Origin: Phycisphaerales bacterium
Lineage (GTDB): Bacteria; Planctomycetota; Phycisphaerae; Phycisphaerales; SM1A02
Direction: 5' to 3'
NCBI GenBank assembly: GCA_029247205.1
Contig: JAQWLT010000047.1
Location: forward strand, 1 to 37,084
Length of the DNA: 37,084 bases
The translations under genes and the position numbers were made by a program. The notes below the pieces were generated by a model that was not told where the DNA came from, did no database searches, and saw nothing but the letters and a program-made list of their open reading frames with translations. Numbering within the stretch: the first letter of the stretch is position 1; each line of letters opens with the position of its first letter. Shown here piece by piece: positions 1 to 8,482 of the stretch.

Positions 1-893
1 CGGCGGGTGAGTTTGACGCCTGTCACAGTGGCCATTGGAGTGTGTCCAATGGGCCGAAAGCGGCACCACCGCTCCTCTATATGGGCAAAGGCCAACGCAA
101 TTGGATAAGGAACCCGCATTCGCGGTGCGGCCTGCCCGGTGTGCTTTGCGAGCAGATGTAGAAACGCGCGGATGGTCCAGTTTTCATTGACCAAGAGATA
201 TGCCCGGCCTTGCTCGCCGATTTCCGCGGCCGCGAGTATGCCGCCTGCCACATCACGGACATCGATGATGTTGAGATCTCCAGCCATCCATCCCTTGATG
301 CGACCTGCCTGAAAGTCGCGGATCATGCGGGTGAGTGGTCCCCCAAGGTGGTCGCCAGCGCCAATAGGAATGCTTGGGCGTACAACTACCACGGGTTGAC
401 CATTCTTCGCAGCTTCAAAAGCGGCTTGTTCAGCACGCCATTTACTTCGACAATATGGGCCAATCATGTCTGTTAAGACTGTTTGAATCGATGACTCGGT
501 GATGACCTCGGTTGAGGTCCGAGGTGTCAAGATCGACTCCGTTGATACGTGCACAGTCTGCTCAGCGCCTGCATTGGCAGCTGCGTCGAGGACGTTACGC
601 GTGCCCTGATGGTTGACAGCTTCAAACTCTGCAGAATCTCGTGCCCAAAGGTTGGGATTGGCTGCGAGGTGCAAGACAATGTCACACCCCTTGGCAGCCT
701 GATACACAGCATCTCGATCGCGAATGTCAGCGGCAAAGAAGTCAACTGGTGGTAGGTGTTTGATATCTGCTTGTGGTCGGTCCAAGACACGGATGCTGTT
801 GCCGCGCTGGTGTAGCATCGATACGACATGAGATCCGATGTAGCCCGCTCCGCCCGTGACCAAAATACGTTTGCTGTGTAGTGTGAGGCTCAT
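1..893 (-). CDS. NAD-dependent epimerase/dehydratase (extended SDR), C-terminus cut by window edge
   Basis: The reading frame is open from an ATG at 893 down to the window edge, so about 297 residues are visible and the C-terminus is missing. Residues 12-20 read VTGGAGYIG, the NAD(P)-binding glycine motif of a Rossmann fold. The catalytic pair Tyr147-x3-Lys151 (YCRSK) is in the same frame, and the order matches extended SDR enzymes that act on nucleotide sugars or sterol-like substrates. Known family members epimerise, dehydrate or oxidise such substrates in the cytoplasm; the substrate here cannot be told from the sequence. The start overlaps the stop of the upstream reductase gene by 4 bases (ATGA), so the two are probably translated together. 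An alternative is a 3-beta-hydroxysteroid-dehydrogenase-like member of the same superfamily. Confidence 0.9.
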   Translation of the reverse strand, partial: MSLTLHSKRILVTGGAGYIGSHVVSMLHQRGNSIRVLDRPQADIKHLPPVDFFAADIRDRDAVYQAAKGCDIVLHLAANPNLWARDSAEFEAVNHQGTRNVLDAAANAGAEQTVHVSTESILTPRTSTEVITESSIQTVLTDMIGPYCRSKWRAEQAAFEAAKNGQPVVVVRPSIPIGAGDHLGGPLTRMIRDFQAGRIKGWMAGDLNIIDVRDVAGGILAAAEIGEQGRAYLLVNENWTIRAFLHLLAKHTGQAAPRMRVPYPIALAFAHIEERWCRFRPIGHTPMATVTGVKLTR

Positions 894-1876
894 GCGAGGA
901 ACTCATTAAGCATTCTCAGTTTGGGCTTTGCCCTCGTGGCGGCCATGCGATTTACGATCGTTACAGCTGATCTATTGAATGGGCAGGGCCCATCGCTGGC
1001 AATCTTGAGGAGATGGCCGTTGAAGTTATCGACTTCTGTACGGCCCAGTTCAATGTCGCCAGACATTGAGCAGTATGTGCCTTTGAGGCTTCTCGAAAAC
1101 GGTCCTGCCATCACTGTTCCGAGCATCGGTGTGCGAAGAATACGGTTGACGACACGGGGATGGAAGGGGCCAATTGTGGCAAGTGGAATCTGGGCTTTGT
1201 GGAGGATGGAAAAGTTCTCTCGGAGGAATGCAAAGAACAATTTGCGGGCGACTCGGTTGGTGAGTAACTGTCCGTTGTCAAGACCAGTGACCGCAGCGAG
1301 CGGTCCAATGGCGGCGTTGTACATCAGCTTACTGTGCTTGAATGGCATGATGTTCTGGACGGTCACGGTTGAGAAGATCGCGTGCTTGGCAAGGGTGCTT
1401 GCGAGTTGGGCGATCGTGTCTGGCAGTGGGGTGCTGGTATCGCATGAGCCGATGTGCAAGTCGCCCATTCGTGTGATGCGTGTATGTGGCCGATCGGCAT
1501 CACACTCTGAAACAAAGGAAGCGATGCACTCATGGGAACATCGTGATTGAAGTTCTAAGTCGAATCCGTTTTGGATTGGAATCACAGGTGCCGTGTCTTC
1601 TAGGCGTTCGAGTACTGCAGCATTGTCAAAACACTTGGTGCACAGCAATACCAAATCGCTGCTGTTTGGCGCCCAGTCATCAAATCGCATGAAGCGGGCT
1701 GCCTGGCTTCCAATGTCCTCGATTGAAATGCCGTGGCAACGTCCATGCTCGATCTTGGCAGCGTTCGTGTCGACCATGAGGACGTCCCAGCCACCGCTTG
1801 CCAGTCCGTGGCCGACTGCGCAGCCGATTCCACCGGCGCCAATGATGGTGACTGAAGATGTGGGGACTGTATTCAT
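890..1876 (-). CDS. ketopantoate reductase (ApbA/PanE)-like dehydrogenase
   Basis: The 328-residue protein begins with a Rossmann glycine motif, IIGAGGIG at residues 11-18. It has IQNGFD near 101-106, the usual QNG loop of 2-dehydropantoate 2-reductases. SKLMYNAAIGPLAA at 182-195 matches the second-domain motif with the catalytic lysine (Lys183) and a conserved asparagine (Asn187). Known family members reduce ketopantoate to pantoate with NADPH, but many are paralogues on other 2-keto acids. The neighbour here is an SDR epimerase, not panB or panC, so a role in pantothenate synthesis is not supported by context. The stop overlaps the epimerase start by 4 bases. No clear Shine-Dalgarno sequence precedes the start. 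Membership of the family is fairly certain; the substrate is not. Confidence 0.85.
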   Translation of the reverse strand: MNTVPTSSVTIIGAGGIGCAVGHGLASGGWDVLMVDTNAAKIEHGRCHGISIEDIGSQAARFMRFDDWAPNSSDLVLLCTKCFDNAAVLERLEDTAPVIPIQNGFDLELQSRCSHECIASFVSECDADRPHTRITRMGDLHIGSCDTSTPLPDTIAQLASTLAKHAIFSTVTVQNIMPFKHSKLMYNAAIGPLAAVTGLDNGQLLTNRVARKLFFAFLRENFSILHKAQIPLATIGPFHPRVVNRILRTPMLGTVMAGPFSRSLKGTYCSMSGDIELGRTEVDNFNGHLLKIASDGPCPFNRSAVTIVNRMAATRAKPKLRMLNEFLA

Positions 1877-2009
1877 GGAGGAGACCAGGCCGAAATGGGA
1901 CGTATACCATTCCTCGACAGTGGTTTAAGTGATCTTCATGCTGGATTGATCTGGTTTCGGCGACAATTGATCACCCGATCTGGAAATTCTACTCTATACT
2001 TCTGAATCG

Positions 2010-2024
2010 CCTGTTTGAAACAGG
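2010..2024. promoter_or_regulatory. Perfect 15-bp palindrome, candidate TetR operator
   Basis: CCTGTTTGAAACAGG has two perfect 7-base arms around a central G. It ends 28 bases before the TetR-family start at 2053, in the space between the minus-strand reductase operon and the efflux operon. TetR regulators usually bind such palindromes next to their own gene. A weak promoter-like pair lies just upstream (TTGATC at 1967-1972, TACTCT at 1990-1995), so a bound repressor would sit just downstream of it. The palindrome is seen directly; its role as an operator is inference. Confidence 0.5.
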
Positions 2025-2052
2025 TGTTTGATGTCTAGATGGAAGCAGTGAG

Positions 2053-2670
2053 ATGGCAACGAGAGATGACATTCTGGATGCTGCGCTTGGAGTCTTTGCT
2101 GAGCATGGTTTTCGTGCAGGGACAGTCCGCGATATTTGCGATCGGGCTGGCGCTAATGTCGCCGCAGTCAATTATTACTTTGGCGATAAGGCCAACCTCT
2201 ACTCCGAAGTCATTTTGCATGCGTACAACTTGGCCAGTTCGAGTGAGCCAATGCCGCTGCTGGGCAGCGAAGCAAGCGACCCAGCCTCGCATTTGAGATT
2301 GTGGATTTTGTGGTATGTGCGCCGCATTTTGCAATTTGAACGCACTGATGTCGGCCGCTTGATGGCACGCGAAATGGCTGAGCCTAGTCAGGCGCTCGAC
2401 CGCTTAGCTCAGCGGTCTATTCTTCCGGTGTTCAGCGAATTGAGTCGCATCGTGCAAGCCGTATCGCCAAAGTTCTTGGGTGAACGGGAGCTCAAGATGC
2501 ACTGCATCTCGATCATTGGGCAGTGTTTGGTGTATCGAAGTGGCAGTTCAATGCTCGAGCGTCTGGATCCGCCTCATTTTGGGTTCGATGACAGCGAACA
2601 GATTGCTGACCATGTTTCGCACACTGCAATCTCAGCGGTTCATTACTTGGCAACTGAGACACAATCATGA
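2053..2670 (+). CDS. TetR-family transcriptional regulator (YbiH/CecR-like C-terminus)
   Basis: This 205-residue protein has a typical TetR N-terminal DNA-binding domain. The first helix (RDDILDAALGVFAEHGF) is followed by the helix-turn-helix TVRDICDRAGANVAAVNYYF at about residues 24-43 and the usual G-D-K turn. The C-terminal part (RLMAREMAEPSQALDRLAQR and onward) resembles the DUF1956 ligand domain of the YbiH/CecR group. Its stop overlaps the start of the efflux channel lipoprotein by 4 bases, and it is the first gene of the RND operon, so it most likely represses that operon and itself until a pump substrate binds. The ATG follows a weak purine-rich stretch (GGAAG). A perfect palindrome 28 bases upstream is a likely binding site. 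The inducer cannot be predicted. Confidence 0.92.
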   Translation: MATRDDILDAALGVFAEHGFRAGTVRDICDRAGANVAAVNYYFGDKANLYSEVILHAYNLASSSEPMPLLGSEASDPASHLRLWILWYVRRILQFERTDVGRLMAREMAEPSQALDRLAQRSILPVFSELSRIVQAVSPKFLGERELKMHCISIIGQCLVYRSGSSMLERLDPPHFGFDDSEQIADHVSHTAISAVHYLATETQS

Positions 2671-4106
2671 AGTGTCAGATCATGGTTTGTGCTGTTGTCG
2701 TTCTCGTTGCTGGGTGTACGCCCATTGAGATCCCGCAACGATCACTTCCAGATGTTGTGGCCCCTGACTCATTTTCTTCGGAGAGTGGGAATACACTTCC
2801 TCCGCAGCACTGGTGGCGTGCATTTGATGATGAGGCTTTGAATCTGCATGTTGAGTCGGCACTTGCGGCGAATCTCGACTTACGGCAGTCATGGTCAAGG
2901 CTTGCACAAGCATCGGCACAGGCTCGCATTGCTGGTGCGCCGCTTCTTCCGGAAGTGAATCTCACGAGTCGTGCAGCTCGTAATCGCAATGAAACTGGCG
3001 GAATTTCCTATTCGAGTAGTTGGGTCGTGGGCTTTGGGCTTGCTTGGGAAGTCGATCTTTGGCGAAAGATCGCCAATCGAGCTGAAGCTGCCGGTTTTGC
3101 TGCTCAAGCTTCCAGAGAAGATGTTGAACACACCGCGCTCATTCTCAGCGGCACCGTCACCGATACCTGGTTCACCATTCGTGAACAAGCTGATTTGATT
3201 GCGGTCATTGATGATCAAGTTGAGATTAGCGACAAACTGCTGAAGATTGTCGAGTACAGATACGCCAATGGTTTAGCGAATGCTTTACAAGTTTTTCAGC
3301 AGCGACAGCAACTTGAGGGTGTTCGAGCACAATTGCCCTCCGCTCGCGCGAGACTTGAAACAAGCCTCAACGCATTGATGGTGTTACAGGGGCAGCCACC
3401 TGAATCGCTTGACATTGAGACAATCGATGCGTCGCTTCCTGATCTTCCGCCACTTCCATCTCTTGGCACGCCGGTAGAACTCGTTGAAGCAAGGCCAGAT
3501 CTGCGATCAGCAAGAGACCGCTTGGCTGCAGCAGATCGAGAGGTTGCGGCAGCGGTTGCGAATATGTTGCCGACGATTTCGATTTCGATCGGATACGACT
3601 TTACCTCGAACAGCTTTGCAAGCCCATTTAACTCTGGCATGAGCAGTATTGGTGGATCGTTGCTTCAGCCGCTCTTTGACAATGATCGCCGTGGAGCGGA
3701 GGTTGTTCGGCGACGTGCAATCGTCCAAGAGCGTCTTGACGCCTTCTCGCAGACATTCTTGTCGGCGCTTCAAGAAGTCGAAGACGCGCTCGACCGCGAG
3801 CGAAACCAGATAGATCTCCTTGATGAAATCGCGCTGCAACTTAATATAGCCGGGCAGCAGTTGCAGGCCGCCAGAACGAGTTATACAGATGGGGTCGCAG
3901 AGTACCTCGACGTCATTACGGCAGTGCAGACGCAGCAGTCGTTGCAGCGTCAACAAGTCACGGCGAAGAAGCAGCTCCTTGTCTACCGGGCTTCGCTGTA
4001 TCGATCGCTCGGCGGCACCTGGATGCGAAGTCTTGAACCACCGCCGGTTGATGCAACGCTTGAAAAACAAGTGGCGATGAAATTGCCACAGGAGTCAGCC
4101 CAATGA
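2667..4106 (+). CDS. Outer-membrane efflux channel lipoprotein (TolC/NodT family)
   Basis: The 479-residue protein starts with a lipoprotein signal whose lipobox LVAGC ends at Cys17, so it should be lipidated and anchored in the outer membrane. It has the two related halves of the OEP family: long helices with motifs such as ANLDLRQSWSRLAQASAQ and LVEARPDLRSARDRLAAADRE (the common E-R-P-D-hydrophobic-R-x-A-E signature). The last part (ALQEVEDALDRERNQ and the SYTDGVAEYLDVITAVQT helix) is also typical. Known members form trimeric ducts that carry drugs from the RND pump out of the cell. The gene overlaps the regulator upstream and the fusion protein downstream by 4 bases each, so the tripartite pump is encoded as one unit. 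Confidence 0.94.
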   Translation: MKCQIMVCAVVVLVAGCTPIEIPQRSLPDVVAPDSFSSESGNTLPPQHWWRAFDDEALNLHVESALAANLDLRQSWSRLAQASAQARIAGAPLLPEVNLTSRAARNRNETGGISYSSSWVVGFGLAWEVDLWRKIANRAEAAGFAAQASREDVEHTALILSGTVTDTWFTIREQADLIAVIDDQVEISDKLLKIVEYRYANGLANALQVFQQRQQLEGVRAQLPSARARLETSLNALMVLQGQPPESLDIETIDASLPDLPPLPSLGTPVELVEARPDLRSARDRLAAADREVAAAVANMLPTISISIGYDFTSNSFASPFNSGMSSIGGSLLQPLFDNDRRGAEVVRRRAIVQERLDAFSQTFLSALQEVEDALDRERNQIDLLDEIALQLNIAGQQLQAARTSYTDGVAEYLDVITAVQTQQSLQRQQVTAKKQLLVYRASLYRSLGGTWMRSLEPPPVDATLEKQVAMKLPQESAQ

Positions 4107-5287
4107 GTCCCGTTCTACGTGCTATGCGACCACTTGTTGTAGTCATTCGGCTGATTGTTCCACCCCTTATTCTGGTAGTTGGTTTGTGGACCGGTTGGAA
4201 GCTTTTTAGTAGTAGGGCAGTGCCCGAACTAACATCGGTCGCAGAGGTTGCTGCGCCGGTGCGAGTCATTCAAACGCCGGCAATGGACACCACAATTGAT
4301 GTGAAAGCATGGGGAACAGTGACGGCCGCTCGTACGCTTGCATTGCGTCCAGAAGTGAATGGTCGCTTGGTGCAACTCGATCCCCGCTTTGTCCCAGGCG
4401 GCGTATTTCAAACAGGGCAAGAGCTAGCTTTGATTGATCGTCGTGACTATGAATTCGCAGTACGGCAGGCTGAGGCAGGCCTTGAAACGGCAAAGTTCAA
4501 TCTCGAAGTTGAACAAGGCCGAGGCCGGGTGGCCGAGCGAGATTGGGCGCTGCTTGGAGAGGAGATTGGGGGCGACGAGGGAGGCAGCCGCATGGCGCTT
4601 CGTGCACCTCATCTTGCTGAGAAGCAGGCAGCACTCGAGTCGGCGCGAAGTAGAGTTGATCAAGCCAAACTTGCTCTTGAACGAACGGCGATTGTCGCAC
4701 CGTTCAATGCCATCGTTGTCTCCGAGTCAGCTGAAATTGGACAGATTGTCTCGTCTGGTACAACGCTTGGAATGTTGGTTGGCACTGACGAGTATTGGGT
4801 GGAAATTGGCGTGCCACTCAAAGATGTACCATCGCTCGCCAATGTTGATCGTGATCGACAAGCAAAGGTGACACTTGCGACCGGGGATGGAAGAGGCGTC
4901 GAGTACGACGGCGTTGTAGTTGGCCTCACTGGAAGTGTCGATTCTGCTGGTCGTCTTGCAAGAGTGTTGATAACGGTGCCTTCGCCGCTCGAGCAATCGG
5001 CGTCGCGTAACGTGCCATTACTGCTGGATTCTTATGTGCAAGTGCGATTGACTGGCCCATTAGTTCGCGACGTGAGGGAATTGCCCAGAAGTGTGATTCG
5101 TGAAGGCAACCGCGTGTGGATTGCAGCACTTGATGATCGACTTGTGTTACGAGATATCGAGGTTGTTGGTGGTACTGATGAGTCAGTTCTTGCCAAGGTG
5201 GAGTTGGCTTCTGGGGAGGCCATTATTTCAAGTCCAATTTCTGCAGTTGCTCCCGGCATGTTGATTCGCCGTGAGGTGGTTGAATGA
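4103..5287 (+). CDS. RND efflux membrane fusion protein (periplasmic adaptor)
   Basis: The 394-residue protein has one N-terminal membrane anchor (about residues 9-33) and then the HlyD/AcrA layout. The first half of the lipoyl-like domain (NGRLVQLDPRFVPGG) leads to an alpha-hairpin of about residues 110-185, then the second lipoyl half (VAPFNAIVVSESAEIGQIVSSG), a beta-barrel domain and a membrane-proximal domain at the end. Known adaptors bridge the inner-membrane pump and the outer channel in the periplasm. There is no lipobox, so it is probably held by the N-terminal helix. It overlaps the channel gene before it and the pump gene after it by 4 bases (ATGA), which fits equal co-translation of complex subunits. 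Confidence 0.94.
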   Translation: MSPVLRAMRPLVVVIRLIVPPLILVVGLWTGWKLFSSRAVPELTSVAEVAAPVRVIQTPAMDTTIDVKAWGTVTAARTLALRPEVNGRLVQLDPRFVPGGVFQTGQELALIDRRDYEFAVRQAEAGLETAKFNLEVEQGRGRVAERDWALLGEEIGGDEGGSRMALRAPHLAEKQAALESARSRVDQAKLALERTAIVAPFNAIVVSESAEIGQIVSSGTTLGMLVGTDEYWVEIGVPLKDVPSLANVDRDRQAKVTLATGDGRGVEYDGVVVGLTGSVDSAGRLARVLITVPSPLEQSASRNVPLLLDSYVQVRLTGPLVRDVRELPRSVIREGNRVWIAALDDRLVLRDIEVVGGTDESVLAKVELASGEAIISSPISAVAPGMLIRREVVE

Positions 5288-8200
5288 GATCAGCCCGCCC
5301 CTTGCCATCTGAACGTAGCGGCGCTATCGCATGGATGGCTCGTAACCCAGTAGCAGCCAACCTGCTGATGATTTTCTTCGTCGTCGGTGGGATTGTGCTT
5401 GGCGGACGAGTCAAGCAGGAAGTGTTCCCAGAGTTCACCATCGACATGGTGGCAATTAGTGTTGGGTATCCAGGCGCGAGTCCGGCAGAAGTAGAGCAGG
5501 GAATTGTGCTCGCCATTGAAGATGCCGTCAGTGGCCTTGATGGCGTCAAACGTGTGACAAGTACCTCAGGCGAGGGCTTTGGATCGGTCAGTGTTGAGTT
5601 GCTCCTTGGGGCAGAACATGGTCGCGTTCAGCAAGACGTGCAAAGTGCTATTGATGGCATTGTTTCCTTTCCCGTCGAGGCCGAACGACCAAGAGTGAAG
5701 TTGATATCGACCCGTAATCGGGTTGTTTCTCTTGCAGTCTCAGGCGATTACGACGAGCGTGTGATTCGTGATCGTGCCGAGCACATGCGGGATTCTCTAC
5801 TTGCCGAGCCAGGCATTACGCAGGTAGAACTGAAGTTCATTCGCCCACTTGAGATTGCAATCGAGGTGCCTGATGAACGCCTCCGGGCGTATGGGCTGAC
5901 GCTCAATGATGTTGCTTCGGCTATTCGTCTGGGTGCTACCGAGTTGCCGGCTGGTTCAATTCGAACTGGCAGTGGCGAGGTTCTGCTGCGGACGACAGAG
6001 CGACGCGATTACGCCAGTGAGTTTGAGCAGTTGCCGCTTATCACTCGAGCTGATGGCACAACGGTCACAGTTGGACAGATTGCCGATGTGCAAGAAGGAT
6101 TTCGTGATATTGACTTGGCTGCTTGGGTCAATGGGAAGCCTGCGGCACTTGTGGAAGTATTTCGAGTGGGAACCGAGACGCCGATCTCGGTGTCGCAAGC
6201 GACGCGGGACTGGCTAGCTAGCTACCAAGAGCAATTACCGCCGGGTATGGACATTGGTATCTGGAATGATGACTCCGAGATCTATCAGGAGCGCATTGAC
6301 CTGCTCTTGCGTAATGCCTTTGTTGGGCTCGTACTTGTGCTACTCATGCTCGGCCTCTTTTTGGAGCCAAGGCTGGCATTTTGGGTCATGCTTGGTATTC
6401 CGATTTCGATACTCGGCTCATTCCTCTTCTTGCCCATGAGTGGTGCGTCGATCAACATGATCTCCCTCTTTGCGTTCCTTGTGACGTTGGGCATTATTGT
6501 CGACGACGCAGTGGTGGTGGGCGAGAACATCTACGAGAAGCGGCAAGAGGGAATGAATACGCTGGATGCGGCCATCATGGGCACACGCGAGATTGCGGGC
6601 CCGGTGTTCTTTGCCGTGACGACCAATATGGTGGCATTCTTGCCCATGTTTTTCGTTCCCGGTGGCGAAGGCAAATTGTTCATGCAGATTCCAGCCGTGA
6701 CGATCGCGGTCTTCTTTGTATCGCTTATTGAGTCTCTCTTTGTGCTGCCTGCGCACCTTGCTCATGAGGGGGCCGACACGGCTTTCTGGCGATTTGTATC
6801 GGTTCCGTCGAAGGTATTTGGGAAAGGACTGCAGTGGCACATCAATCGCCTATACAAGCCGCTGGTCTACGCTGCGACAAGGCATCGCTTGGTGACGATT
6901 GCAATTGGTGTAGCAATGCTCATTGCGTCGGTTGGCTATGTCGCTGGCGGGCATATTGGCTTTACTTTCATGCCGGATATCGATGCTGGTGTTGTCACAG
7001 CACGAATGCGATTGCCAGTAGGAGTACCTCGAGTTGAAGCTGAGCGAGTGCGTGATCGGCTCATGGAGGCTGCTGACAAGGTGATCGCAGAACTCGATGA
7101 TGGCAGCATCGTCGACGGGCACATCTCGGCCATTGGTGCGGCGCTGAGTTCCTTCGGACCACATGGTGGTGGCGGCAGCGGAGGAGGAACATCTGTTGTT
7201 TCGGCCATGCTCGAAGTTCAATCTGGCAGCACAATTTCCGGTAAGGACTTTGCTGATCGATGGCGAGAAGAGGTGGGGGCTGTCGCTGGCGTTGAGTCGT
7301 TTGTACTTGACGCAAGAATTGGTAGTGCAGACTCGGCGATTGAAATTCAACTGACTCACATGGATCGCGACATGCTTGAATCCGCTGCTTTAGATGTTGC
7401 CAAGCTTGTTGCTACATATCAAGGTATTAGCAATATTGATAGTGGCGTAGCGACCGGGAAGACGCAACTCGACTTTACATTAACGCCAGAGGCAAGGGCG
7501 TATGGCTTGACTTCAGCTGGTGTAGCGCGGCAGGTGAGGAATGCGTTCTATGGCGCTGAGGCGCTGCGCCAACAGCGGGGGCGAAATGAAGTTCGAGTGA
7601 TGGTTCGTTTGCCAGAGGCTGAACGTCGGACCCTCGATACGATTGAGAATTTAGTACTTCGCACTCCAGTTGGGGGCGAAGTGCCTTTGGCCGAAGCAGT
7701 AGAGATGTCCACTGGTCGCGCTTACACAGAGATAGTCCGCCGAGAAGGCCGGCGGGTGATAGCTGTCACGGCCGATTTAGATGAAGCAGTTGGAAATGCC
7801 AACCAGGTTGTCGCAGATCTTACAAGTCGACTTCCTGGTGAACTGAGCACTCGCTACCCTGGGCTATCGTGGTCATTCGAAGGCGAGCAGCGTGACCAAC
7901 GCGACACCTTTGGGCAACTTGGTGTCGGATACATGATGGCTATGCTTGGGATATTCGCGTTGCTGGCGATTCCGTTCAAGTCATACTCGCAGCCATTGGT
8001 TGTCATGGCCGCTATTCCATTTGGAATCATCGGAGCGATCATTGGGCATGTATTACTTGGCTATGGTCTGAGCATTATTAGTATGTTCGGAATTATCGCG
8101 CTCAGTGGGGTGGTAGTGAATGACTCGCTGGTACTTGTGGTGACGGCGAATATGCATCGCGACAAGAATCCAGATAAGCCCGTACTAGACGCAGTGTGTA

Positions 8201-8433
8201 ATGCAGGCATTCGCCGATTTCGACCGATTTTGCTCACAAGCGTGACCACTTTCTTCGGCCTGGCGCCGATGATCTTCGAGACCAGTATGCAGGCGAGATT
8301 TCTCGTGCCGATGGCGATCTCCATCGGGTTCGGGGTGCTCTTCGCGACGTTTGTGATCCTCTTGCTCGTTCCTGCGCTTTATCTTGTTGTAGAAGACTGC
8401 CGCAACGGTTGGAAATCAATCTCGAGTGACTGA
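5284..8433 (+). CDS. RND efflux pump, inner-membrane permease
   Basis: At 1049 residues this is the usual length of AcrB-type proton-driven pumps. An N-terminal membrane helix (ANLLMIFFVVGGIVLGG) is followed by a large periplasmic porter domain, a second block of helices from about residue 335, and the repeat of this layout in the second half. Asp407-Asp408 in GIIVDDAVVVGENIYEK fall at the same numbers as the proton-relay aspartates of E. coli AcrB. The site equivalent to AcrB Lys940 reads GVVVNDSLVLV (Asn946-Asp947), a variant I associate with other RND subgroups. Known family members export drugs, detergents or metabolites. It ends the four-gene overlapping set with TetR, channel and adaptor; an MFS gene follows after about 50 bases. 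The substrate cannot be inferred. Confidence 0.95.
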   Translation: MRSARPLPSERSGAIAWMARNPVAANLLMIFFVVGGIVLGGRVKQEVFPEFTIDMVAISVGYPGASPAEVEQGIVLAIEDAVSGLDGVKRVTSTSGEGFGSVSVELLLGAEHGRVQQDVQSAIDGIVSFPVEAERPRVKLISTRNRVVSLAVSGDYDERVIRDRAEHMRDSLLAEPGITQVELKFIRPLEIAIEVPDERLRAYGLTLNDVASAIRLGATELPAGSIRTGSGEVLLRTTERRDYASEFEQLPLITRADGTTVTVGQIADVQEGFRDIDLAAWVNGKPAALVEVFRVGTETPISVSQATRDWLASYQEQLPPGMDIGIWNDDSEIYQERIDLLLRNAFVGLVLVLLMLGLFLEPRLAFWVMLGIPISILGSFLFLPMSGASINMISLFAFLVTLGIIVDDAVVVGENIYEKRQEGMNTLDAAIMGTREIAGPVFFAVTTNMVAFLPMFFVPGGEGKLFMQIPAVTIAVFFVSLIESLFVLPAHLAHEGADTAFWRFVSVPSKVFGKGLQWHINRLYKPLVYAATRHRLVTIAIGVAMLIASVGYVAGGHIGFTFMPDIDAGVVTARMRLPVGVPRVEAERVRDRLMEAADKVIAELDDGSIVDGHISAIGAALSSFGPHGGGGSGGGTSVVSAMLEVQSGSTISGKDFADRWREEVGAVAGVESFVLDARIGSADSAIEIQLTHMDRDMLESAALDVAKLVATYQGISNIDSGVATGKTQLDFTLTPEARAYGLTSAGVARQVRNAFYGAEALRQQRGRNEVRVMVRLPEAERRTLDTIENLVLRTPVGGEVPLAEAVEMSTGRAYTEIVRREGRRVIAVTADLDEAVGNANQVVADLTSRLPGELSTRYPGLSWSFEGEQRDQRDTFGQLGVGYMMAMLGIFALLAIPFKSYSQPLVVMAAIPFGIIGAIIGHVLLGYGLSIISMFGIIALSGVVVNDSLVLVVTANMHRDKNPDKPVLDAVCNAGIRRFRPILLTSVTTFFGLAPMIFETSMQARFLVPMAISIGFGVLFATFVILLLVPALYLVVEDCRNGWKSISSD

Positions 8434-8482
8434 TTCTCGTCAGTGATCGGCAGCCAGAGATAGTTTGTGTATCGTTGATGGA

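Noticed and set aside
210-829. Short frames at the left edge, such as 210-476 plus and 527-829 minus
   Set aside because: They are out-of-frame shadows of the SDR gene, whose own frame runs off the left edge of the window.
3507-4070. 187-codon open frame on the minus strand
   Set aside because: It is antisense to the efflux channel gene and has random composition.
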